From: Terriglobia bacterium
GTDB lineage: Bacteria > Acidobacteriota > Terriglobia > UBA7540
Length of the DNA stretch: 20,925 nucleotides
NCBI GenBank assembly: GCA_030040515.1
Contig: JASHTO010000308.1
Coordinates: 1 to 20,925 of the forward strand
Reading direction: 5' to 3'
Part shown: in pieces, positions 7,812 through 15,261 of the stretch
How the letters are laid out: every line of letters starts with the position of its first letter
Position numbering within the stretch: the first letter of the stretch is position 1
Made by a program: the position numbers and the translations under genes
The notes under the pieces: generated by a model
What the model saw: the letters and a program-made list of their open reading frames with translations, nothing else
The model's database searches: none
Told to the model about the DNA's origin: nothing

Positions 7812-9368
7812 GTGCCTAGGACCCGATTCGCGGTCGTCATACTATCAGCCATGGCCTTCCACTGCCCGACCGTCTTGGCAGCGCAGAAGGGTGGAAATGG
7901 CTGCGCAAATTTGCTGATGAGGGCTGGCCAGTTGCTTGCATCTCACCAACCAGCCTCCGCGCTGGGGGTTTTCGGATCCTTGCCTCCCGAATGCCAGGAC
8001 GGCGCTCAAGCCCAACTGCTTTTGGGAGACATTGACGAGGCGCTAAACGATCCGATCAGGGCTCACGTTGCGTATCGGGAAGCCATCCGTCTTTCACCAC
8101 GTATGGTGGGTCCGCACCGCAGGCTTGCCGCCAGCTTGCTGCAAATGGGCGAAACGCAGGAAGCATTGGAGGAGTTTCACCGAGCATTGGCGCTTGAGCC
8201 GGACGACTTTGAATCCAACGCCGACTTGGGAATTTATTATCTCCGAACCCGTGACTTTCAGGCCGCGGCAGATTCTTTTCGACGGAGTCATATCGAACGA
8301 TCTTCCGATCCGGCCCTGTTGTTCGCGGCGGTGGAAGCCTTCCTTCGCGCCCAAGACCGAGCACAAGCCAACGTGGTTGCCGCCCGTCTGCTGAGCCTGG
8401 CCCCCACTGACGTGCGTGTCCACTTTTCGTTGGGTTTGTTAATGGCTCAAGCTGGCCAATATAAGGCGGCGACCGAAAACTTTCTTGCTATTCCCCAAGG
8501 TCAGCGTGATTACGCCGCGTGGTTTAACCTGGGCCAGGCGTATGCGCATCTGAACGATTTTGAAAGCGCTCAACGCTCGTTCTTTCGCGCCATTGATCTC
8601 GACCACTCCGACGCCGACGTTTACACCGCCGTCGGACTCAATTACGTGGCTTCTCATCAGACTCAGAAGGCTTTACCTTGGCTGATGAGGGCGCACGACA
8701 TGGCGCCGGACCGACTGGAAATAGCGTTGCCCTTAGTCTCGGCATTGGTTCAAACCCAGTATTGCCAGACGGCTCTTAACTTGATCGACCAAGCTCAAAA
8801 GCGAAATCCATCTGACGAGCGGTTGGACGTCTTGCGAGGTGATGCGTTGTTTAAGCTCGGCGACTTGGATAAGGCGCTGGCGAATTATCAGGAGGCGGAG
8901 ATCGTCGAACCGCGCGACCCCACTCCGCACGTTGCGGCGAGCCGGGTTCTGGAAGCGCTAAATCGCCCGCCGGAAGCGCAGGCAGAGTTGCAGCGAGCCC
9001 TTCGACTGGATAGCAAGGATCCAGAAGCCAATGCGGAAATGGGCCACCAGCTGATCAACCGGGCAAATTATAACGAGGCCGTTTCTTACCTCATCGCTGC
9101 ACAGTCAGCATTATCAAATGAGGCCCAGATTAACTATGACCTTGCTCGCGCATACTTTGCACAAGGGAAACTCTCCGAGGCTGAATCCCTCCTGCAAGCA
9201 CTGGTGCGCTCTGATCCCGACAATAGCCGATACCACTTCCAACTGGCCCGAGTTTACAAGAAAGCGGGGAAAGCTGAAGCTGCGGAAAGCGAGCAAAACC
9301 GTTGCATGGAACTCGAACGCGAATCAAGAGCGATGATGAAACTTGTCCCGCCTACCACCTATCCGTAA
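7812..9368 (+). CDS. exported TPR-repeat protein (518 aa)
   Basis: It starts at GTG 7812, fixed by GAGGAGG at 7801-7807. A signal peptide covers about residues 1-23 (FAVVILSAMAFHCPTVLAAQ, cleavage after VLA). The remainder is almost entirely TPR helix pairs, about eleven, with turns such as RLSPRMVG, ALEPDDFE, SLAPTDVR, DMAPDRLE, KRNPSDER, IVEPRDPT and RSDPDNSR. Cysteines at about 31, 60 and 304 are unusual for TPR proteins and could form a disulfide in the periplasm. It lies 314 bases upstream of the TonB-dependent receptor on the same strand. A scaffold or substrate-binding partner role for the receptor is possible but not shown. No catalytic domain is seen. Confidence 0.88.
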   Translation: MPRTRFAVVILSAMAFHCPTVLAAQKGGNGCANLLMRAGQLLASHQPASALGVFGSLPPECQDGAQAQLLLGDIDEALNDPIRAHVAYREAIRLSPRMVGPHRRLAASLLQMGETQEALEEFHRALALEPDDFESNADLGIYYLRTRDFQAAADSFRRSHIERSSDPALLFAAVEAFLRAQDRAQANVVAARLLSLAPTDVRVHFSLGLLMAQAGQYKAATENFLAIPQGQRDYAAWFNLGQAYAHLNDFESAQRSFFRAIDLDHSDADVYTAVGLNYVASHQTQKALPWLMRAHDMAPDRLEIALPLVSALVQTQYCQTALNLIDQAQKRNPSDERLDVLRGDALFKLGDLDKALANYQEAEIVEPRDPTPHVAASRVLEALNRPPEAQAELQRALRLDSKDPEANAEMGHQLINRANYNEAVSYLIAAQSALSNEAQINYDLARAYFAQGKLSEAESLLQALVRSDPDNSRYHFQLARVYKKAGKAEAAESEQNRCMELERESRAMMKLVPPTTYP

Positions 9369-9682
9369 GCAGTGGTAAACTGCCGGCCAATTTGAGACCA
9401 TCGCGGAAATTTTGACCTCACAAACCTTAACGCGAGTGGAGCGTAACAAGGCCAAACCAGCGGCTGGGTCGGTCTCTTTTGAATTTTAGGAACTTAAACG
9501 CGCCGCCTCATGGTGAATTGTGTCCGACGCAGCGGTATTTTGGCGGAATTTTGTGCTTGACATCGACACCTTGTCGGTTTAAATTCACATTGTTCGTTGA
9601 AACAACTTATCTGACTTGACCAGATGTGCACTCACTGGCGCTGTGAAATTGCGGAACATCCAAGATAACGAAGGAGGGTACC
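9369..9682 (+). promoter_or_regulatory. promoter with embedded palindrome before the TonB-dependent receptor
   Basis: This 314-base gap holds a good sigma-70-like promoter: TTGACA at 9557-9562, a 17-base spacer and TAAATT at 9580-9585. The spacer carries a perfect inverted repeat, CGACA (9564-9568), CCT, TGTCG (9572-9576). That is where a repressor would block RNA polymerase. The 5' leader is about 90 bases and ends in a strong ribosome site, GAAGGAGG just before ATG 9683. The first part (9369-9500) has only weak hairpins and no clear terminator for the upstream TPR gene. Confidence 0.55.
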
Positions 9683-12600
9683 ATGGTGCGTACGGATCGC
9701 GTCCAGAGGGTTAGTATCGCTTTCTTTGTCGCAGCACTTTGCGCTTTGGCGACTCCGCTATGGAGTCAGCAATCGACCACCGGCAGTTTCCACGGCACCC
9801 TTACCGATGCCTCGGGCGCGGTGGTTCCCAATGCAACCGTCCGAGCCGAGCAAATCGGAACGGGTCTGAGCCGAGAGTCTAAAACCAGCGCCACGGGCGA
9901 CTACGAGATTCCCTCGCTTCCTCCCGGCAATTACCGGATCACGGTGACGGCCCCGGGATTCAAGACGCTGGTGCAGCCAATTGTTCCGCTTCTGGTGAAT
10001 CAGGATGCGACGGTCGATTTCAAGGTGGAAGTCGGAGCATCCACTCAGACGGTGCAAGTCACCGGCACGCCGCCTGCCTTGACCACCACTCCCGCCGCGG
10101 TTGGACAAGTCATTGGGGAGAGCCAAGTCAACGATCTGCCTCTGAACGGTCGTCAATTCACCCAACTCATATTATTGACGCCAGGCGCCTCTCCCCATCC
10201 CTCCTCGCAACAAGCCTCCTACACGGTTACAGAGGGCGCCGGCGGCGTCAGTCCGGCGGTGAACGGCCAGCGCGGCCAGCAGAACAACTACACCCTAGAT
10301 GGAATTCCGAATAATAGCCTGTTCGAAAATTCCTGGGCCATCAGTCCTCCTCCCGACGCCATCCAGGAGTTCAAAGTGCAATCACAAATTGTCGACGGTC
10401 AACTCAACATGTCGTCGGGCGCCAACGTGAACGTCGCCATCAAGACCGGCAGCAATCAGTTGCATGGTGATGCTTGGGAATTCCTACGGAACAGCGCCTT
10501 AGATGCCCGCAATTTCTTCGACCTATATTCGGATGAGCGCTTGCCTCCTTACCGCCAGAACCAATACGGCGCGACGCTGGGGGGACCGGTGATACTTCCG
10601 GGCTATGACGGGCGGAAAAAGCACACTTACTTCTTCGGCTACTGGGAAGGATTCCGATCCGTCGAGGGAATCAGTCAATATTCCAGCGTTCCGACTGCCG
10701 CGGTGCGTGGCGGCGACTTCTCCGCATTTCTCGGACCGGTGATTGGCCAAGATGCTCTGGGGCGCAATGTCCAACAGGGTGAAGTTTATGACCCTTTCAC
10801 CCTGCGGCAGGTCACCGCCGGTGTGACGGACCCGAGCACAGGGTTGATAGCGACACAAACCGGGCTAGTCGACGATCCGTTCCCAGGAAATGTCATCCCC
10901 CCGGGGCGATTGCGCCCCGAGACACTCGCCAATCTGGCTCATTTTTATCCATTGCCCAATCTGCCGGGCGAAACGGTGAACTTGTTACTGGCCAATGATG
11001 AGATTGTCAGCAATGACCAGTTTGGCATTAAGGGTGACCACATTTTTCACAACAATGACATGCTGAATGTGGCGTTTTATCGTTCTAAGCCTAACCAGCT
11101 TTCGCCCACCGGTTTGCCTGCCGACCCGGCCCCGGATGTGAACACCACGGATAGCGTGGGAATAGGTTTCACCCATCTGTTTGATCCTACGCTGCTTCTC
11201 TCCTTGCGGTACGGATATACCTACAGTGACTGGTTATTCGGCCTGGGTTCCACGGAAAGTGCCTCGTTTGTGGACGCGACAACCCCCACTAATTTTTTTC
11301 CGATCAAGAATAACGTCCCCATCGGCCTATATAACCTTCCCTTGCCCACTTACTCCTCGGCACCTCAATTCTATGTTCCACTGGGTCCGCAGCGCAGCCA
11401 CTCCTTCACCGCCGATCTGGCAAAGACTACAGGGCGCCATGAGTTGGGAGCCGGCTTTCTAGCGTTTCACCTACACAGTTTTGACGACGGCTGGGGTGCG
11501 ACGACGGTCTATCTCCCCTATCAGACGGGCGGGCCGGGCTTCGTCGGCACCACGGGGCAGACGGCGGCAAGTTGGCTGCTGGGGGTTCCTTATGAAGTGT
11601 CCCCCTTCTTGGGGGATACTTCGGCGGATATGACAATTCACTGGATCGGAGGCTATTTGCAGGACCGTTGGAAAGCATCAGACAAACTTACCCTGCAGTT
11701 CGCGCTGCGGTATGATTTCGTATCTCCGCCAAGCTGGCTGAACAATGAGTTCAGCACTTTTGATTGGGAGCAAGGTACGTTCCGCGTAACGCAACCGGTG
11801 CCTCCCCTATTTCCTTTCGCCAACGTGCGCAAGTCCGTCTTTGACCCGCAGTTCAAACACAACTTCCAGCCGCGCTTCGGGTTTGCCTACAAGGTTAAGT
11901 CGAGCACCGTCGTCCGCGGTGCCTTTGCGGTGTTTGCGGATCACAGCAACAACTTGATTGAAGGACCGCAAGGTCCAAGAGTCAAATGGCCGTGGGGTGT
12001 GGATTTGACGATTCTGGCTAATCAGCAGCTACTGGAACCCGCTAGCGCAGCTTGCCGGGTCGTGAACGGGTCGCAAACGTGTGGCCCCGACACCTTGATT
12101 TATGACATGCCGAACGCCTCAACTTTCTATGGACCCAATTCACCTCCGAATACGGCTTCGGCGGCCGATCCTCGCATGCATACGCCTTATGCGATGGAGT
12201 ACAACCTGATGGTTGAACATGTGTTTACACCCAATACGATATTTGATATCGGGTACGTGGGCTCCCAAGGCCGCGACCTGCTGGCGGAAATGAATGTCAA
12301 CACCGCGCCACAGGCGGGTACCGGACCGCTCTCTAGCCGGCTGCCTTTTCCGAATCTGTCACCGGGGATTACCTATGCGAATGATGTGGCCAATTCCAAC
12401 TACAACTCTCTGCAAGCGAAAATCGAGAGACGCACGTCGAAGGGACTGATTTTCCTGGGGTCCTACACCTATTCCAAGTCGTTGGATCAAACTTCGGACG
12501 CCTTCAGTGGCGAACCTGACGCCTATGGTCTGAGCAAGTTTTATGGGCGCTCCGATTTCGATTTGCGCCATATGTTTACGTATAGCACTCTATACCAGCT

Positions 12601-13129
12601 TCCTTTGGGGAGGGGTAGAACCTACCTGGGTGGTGCCCGCGGAGTGACGGATGCAGTCCTGGGTGGCTGGGACATTGGGGCCATTGTAACCTTGCAGACT
12701 GGTCTTCCCTTCACCGTCGGGGTCACGGGAGATCCTGCCAACGTCGGCGATTCCAATTTCCAGCATGCGGAACAAGTCGGCAACCCCCTGCCGAGCGGAT
12801 TCAAACGAACTGCTGACGAATGGTTTAACACGGCGGCGTTTGCCCAGCCAACCTTTGGCACGTTCGGCGACTCGGGCCGGAACATCTTGAGTTATCCGGG
12901 TTACAACGATGTTGATTTCTTCGCCTCTAAGGACTTCCGAATCAGAGAGGCGCTTACGCTCGAGTTTCGGTCGGAGTTCTTCAATATCTTGAACCATCCG
13001 ATTTTGGGATCTGGATACTCCGGCGTGGGTGGAGAACAAACGCAGACGGTCGCAACTCCCACATTTGGCGAATTGCTAACCGCCTCGCCGGCACGGGAGA
13101 TCCAATTTGCGATGAAGTTGCTCTGGTGA
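9683..13129 (+). CDS. TonB-dependent receptor with carboxypeptidase-regulatory-like N-terminus (Oar-type)
   Basis: Outer membrane transporter/receptor of 1148 aa. It has a signal peptide (about 1-28, cut near LWS-QQ). A carboxypeptidase regulatory-like beta-sandwich follows at about 33-115 (GTLTDASGAVVPNATV, GDYEIPSLPPGNYRITVTAP GF). The plug domain comes next at about 135-255 (DLPLNGRQFTQLILLTPG, NGQRGQQNNYTLDGIPNN). Then comes a long beta-barrel with alternating aromatic strands and the typical segments FGYWEGFRS, RPETLANLAHFYPLPN and FEFRSEFFNILNHP-like LEFRSEFFNILNHPI. The chain ends in FAMKLLW, with a terminal aromatic as barrel-insertion signal. This architecture is abundant in Acidobacteriota. 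The start is supported by GAAGGAGG 6-7 bases upstream. No SusD-like gene accompanies it. The substrate is unknown; the GH31 gene downstream suggests a saccharide or glycoside. Confidence 0.95.
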   Translation: MVRTDRVQRVSIAFFVAALCALATPLWSQQSTTGSFHGTLTDASGAVVPNATVRAEQIGTGLSRESKTSATGDYEIPSLPPGNYRITVTAPGFKTLVQPIVPLLVNQDATVDFKVEVGASTQTVQVTGTPPALTTTPAAVGQVIGESQVNDLPLNGRQFTQLILLTPGASPHPSSQQASYTVTEGAGGVSPAVNGQRGQQNNYTLDGIPNNSLFENSWAISPPPDAIQEFKVQSQIVDGQLNMSSGANVNVAIKTGSNQLHGDAWEFLRNSALDARNFFDLYSDERLPPYRQNQYGATLGGPVILPGYDGRKKHTYFFGYWEGFRSVEGISQYSSVPTAAVRGGDFSAFLGPVIGQDALGRNVQQGEVYDPFTLRQVTAGVTDPSTGLIATQTGLVDDPFPGNVIPPGRLRPETLANLAHFYPLPNLPGETVNLLLANDEIVSNDQFGIKGDHIFHNNDMLNVAFYRSKPNQLSPTGLPADPAPDVNTTDSVGIGFTHLFDPTLLLSLRYGYTYSDWLFGLGSTESASFVDATTPTNFFPIKNNVPIGLYNLPLPTYSSAPQFYVPLGPQRSHSFTADLAKTTGRHELGAGFLAFHLHSFDDGWGATTVYLPYQTGGPGFVGTTGQTAASWLLGVPYEVSPFLGDTSADMTIHWIGGYLQDRWKASDKLTLQFALRYDFVSPPSWLNNEFSTFDWEQGTFRVTQPVPPLFPFANVRKSVFDPQFKHNFQPRFGFAYKVKSSTVVRGAFAVFADHSNNLIEGPQGPRVKWPWGVDLTILANQQLLEPASAACRVVNGSQTCGPDTLIYDMPNASTFYGPNSPPNTASAADPRMHTPYAMEYNLMVEHVFTPNTIFDIGYVGSQGRDLLAEMNVNTAPQAGTGPLSSRLPFPNLSPGITYANDVANSNYNSLQAKIERRTSKGLIFLGSYTYSKSLDQTSDAFSGEPDAYGLSKFYGRSDFDLRHMFTYSTLYQLPLGRGRTYLGGARGVTDAVLGGWDIGAIVTLQTGLPFTVGVTGDPANVGDSNFQHAEQVGNPLPSGFKRTADEWFNTAAFAQPTFGTFGDSGRNILSYPGYNDVDFFASKDFRIREALTLEFRSEFFNILNHPILGSGYSGVGGEQTQTVATPTFGELLTASPAREIQFAMKLLW

Positions 13130-13143
13130 TCTTCAGCATCACC
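13125..13143 (+). terminator. hairpin at the end of the receptor gene
   Basis: GGTGAT (13125-13130) pairs with ATCACC (13138-13143) across a 7-base loop, overlapping the TGA stop. There is no T run, so it is at best a weak or factor-assisted terminator or an mRNA 3'-end stabiliser. Confidence 0.3.
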
Positions 13144-13195
13144 CCGGTGACATTGTGCCGTCCTTACAGGCCTCGGCACGCAAAAGCCGACGGCT

Positions 13196-13244
13196 GGGCC
13201 CAGGCCTTGGAGCCTGAGCTGGGATAATACACCCTTTCGGGCCG
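13196..13244 (+). repeat. two-hairpin intergenic repeat, copy A (degenerate)
   Basis: CAGGC (13201-13205) pairs with GCCTG (13212-13216), and the outer CCCAG pairs with CTGGG (13199-13203 and 13219-13223). After the A/T-containing linker ATAATACA a second stem CCC-tttc-GGG follows (13232-13241). The order and spacing match the copies at 15098-15227 and 18479-18524, but this one is more degenerate. Confidence 0.5.
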
Positions 13245-13404
13245 AGACACCGGGACGGAGCTTGTTTCACGTCGCTTGCTGGACACCGGGAATGCTTCGA
13301 GGATTTGAGCCACAATGGGGCCACTACAATCAAACGGAGCCGTTTCCACGCCTGGAAGGCTTTTCGCCTCTATTGCGGCTGGAGTTTCGCCTGAGGATAA
13401 TAGT

Positions 13405-15015
13405 GTGTCAACCTATTATAAGACAGTCAAATATCGTTGGATTTTGATTCTGGCGCTTGTCTCCGCCGTTTATGTGTCTGTTGTTTGCAGCTACGAAACC
13501 GGCTCAGCGGCGCCTGCGCAGGTTTCCGTCCCAGACGACGCAGCTGGGCTGCGCCTCCTGATCCTGCAGAAGTACGATAAAGCGCTAGAACAATTTCGCC
13601 TGGCTGCCAAGCTGGCGCCGTGCAACCCGGAACCATTGAACCTCGAAGGCATAAGCCTGACTCTGCTGGGTCGGCGGGAAGAGGCCGATCGGGCTTTCCA
13701 AAAGGCCCTGGAACTTGATCCAGACTTCTGGGTGGCGCGGCGAGAGCTGGCTGCGAACTATTTGCACGATGGCAAAACAAAGGAGGCTGCCAACCAACTA
13801 ACTGAGGTGTTGGAATTGGCGCCAGACGACCAAACCGCCAACTTCCTGTTTGGCCAGATCAGCTACGCGCAACAGGATTGTCCCTCCGCCCTCGATCACT
13901 TTGGTCGCGCCGGTCCCCGCGAGGGACAGGTTCCCGTGGAATTGATGGTGGCGGAGTGTGACATTGCCACAGGCCAGGTCGAAACCGCCAGATCCGTCCT
14001 CGATAGAATCAAGGCTGAACCCGCCCTTGAACTTCTCTCCAGATTCAAGCTGGGCTGGCTGTGGGGGCGCATAGGAGAATATGAGGAGGCCATTAACGCT
14101 TTTAACTCGCTCCCCGCGAATTACCCGGATCCTGCCTCCCGGGGATATGCGCTGGCGCTGGCATACTCAGGCGCCGGCCACGATGTTGAATGCGCCGAGA
14201 TTCTGAAGGGCCTCATCGCCCGGGGCCACGAGCGCAGCGACATCGATGCTCTGCTGGGAGTTAGCGATGACCGCCTCGATCGGCCAGAAGATGCCTACAT
14301 GGCGTTTCAAAACGCCCTCCGTCTGGACCCGCACGACGAAGAGAATTTCTTAAACCTGGCGAATTTTTGCGCCCGCACCGCCCAATATGATCTCGCGCTG
14401 CAATACGCGTCGCAAGGAATTCAGGCGCTGCCGGAATCCTATCGGCTTTATCTTTGCCGGGGACTGTTGCTCGAGGAAAGAGAGCAGTGGACGCAAGCCG
14501 ATGCCGACTATCACAAGGCGCACGAACTGGCGCCCCGTGCTCCCGAAGTGTTCCAGAGCTTGGCCTTACTCTACATTGAGGAAGGTCAACTGAACGAGGC
14601 GGTTCGTATCCTTGAAGACGCAAACCGGATGGCGCCGAATCCGGGCAATGACTACTTGCTGGCGGAAACGTTTATTCGACAGGGTGCAGCATCGAGTTCT
14701 TCCAACCAGTATCACCAGGCGATCCAGGCTCTCGATGCCTGCCTGGATCTCGACAGCAAGTTTGTCTACTGCTACTTCGATCGCGGGAAACTTAAATTCA
14801 CCGCCGGTGATGTTGACGGCGCTATCGCCGATTTAGAAAAGGCTCGAGCCCTGAAACCAAATGCCACGGACATTATCTATAAGCTTGCCGAAGCCTATCG
14901 TCGTGCCGGTCGAAAGGAGGCGGCGGGATTGTTTGCGGAGCGGCAAGCGATGGGCCGCAAAGATCTGGACGATTACGGCCGGTTCATGCTGAACGTGCTG
15001 GCGACTCACCATTAG
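13405..15015 (+). CDS. exported or membrane-anchored TPR-repeat protein (536 aa)
   Basis: The GTG at 13405 is chosen because GAGG at 13393-13396 lies 8 bases upstream. The start also places the basic-plus-hydrophobic segment VKYRWILILALVSAVYVSVV at the very N-terminus, as a signal peptide or anchor. A reading from ATG 13315 adds 30 residues without a ribosome site. The rest is TPR helix pairs, about nine or more, with turns KLAPCNPE, ELDPDFWV, ELAPDDQT, RLDPHDEE, ELAPRAPE, RMAPNPGN and ALKPNATD. It lies between the receptor and the GH31 gene on the same strand. It is probably an envelope scaffold for one of those products; no enzyme domain is seen. It resembles the 518-aa TPR protein in layout, but relatedness beyond the repeat fold cannot be judged by eye. 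Confidence 0.87.
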   Translation: MSTYYKTVKYRWILILALVSAVYVSVVCSYETGSAAPAQVSVPDDAAGLRLLILQKYDKALEQFRLAAKLAPCNPEPLNLEGISLTLLGRREEADRAFQKALELDPDFWVARRELAANYLHDGKTKEAANQLTEVLELAPDDQTANFLFGQISYAQQDCPSALDHFGRAGPREGQVPVELMVAECDIATGQVETARSVLDRIKAEPALELLSRFKLGWLWGRIGEYEEAINAFNSLPANYPDPASRGYALALAYSGAGHDVECAEILKGLIARGHERSDIDALLGVSDDRLDRPEDAYMAFQNALRLDPHDEENFLNLANFCARTAQYDLALQYASQGIQALPESYRLYLCRGLLLEEREQWTQADADYHKAHELAPRAPEVFQSLALLYIEEGQLNEAVRILEDANRMAPNPGNDYLLAETFIRQGAASSSSNQYHQAIQALDACLDLDSKFVYCYFDRGKLKFTAGDVDGAIADLEKARALKPNATDIIYKLAEAYRRAGRKEAAGLFAERQAMGRKDLDDYGRFMLNVLATHH

Positions 15016-15097
15016 TGCGGCGCTCGCAGTGGAAGCTAGATGGCACAGTGATGATCACGATGGTCAGCTGCACACATGGGATGTTTTCGGGAATCTC

Positions 15098-15144
15098 AGC
15101 CCCAAAGGGGCGACATAACACAACCCAGGCCAAAAGTCCTGGGT
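15098..15144 (-). repeat. two-hairpin intergenic repeat, copy B1 (reverse orientation)
   Basis: GCCCC (15099-15103) pairs with GGGGC (15107-15111). After a linker, ACCCAGG (15123-15129) pairs with CCTGGGT (15138-15144). Read on the minus strand it has the same order as copy C: the CCCAGG stem, a linker, then the CGCCCC stem. Confidence 0.65.
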
Positions 15145-15183
15145 CAAATCTTGGCGCAAAAGATGACGGATTGCAGTCCCGTT

Positions 15184-15227
15184 CCCAAGCCGTTGGCTTA
15201 GGCTAAGCTGTGACGCCCCTTGGGGCT
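15184..15227 (+). repeat. two-hairpin intergenic repeat, copy B2 (forward orientation)
   Basis: AAGCC (15187-15191) pairs with GGCTT (15195-15199). After the linker CTAAGCTGTGAC comes GCCCC (15215-15219) and GGGGC (15222-15226). Together with B1 it forms an opposed pair about 40 bases apart, so the two could fold into one long cruciform. It ends 34 bases before the GH31 start codon. Confidence 0.65.
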
Positions 15228-15261
15228 CATTTCGGTGGCACCTCACTGGTGGATTGAAAAT

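Noticed and set aside
12590..13039. 149-aa minus-strand open reading frame
   Set aside because: Antisense to the receptor barrel; no recognisable domain.
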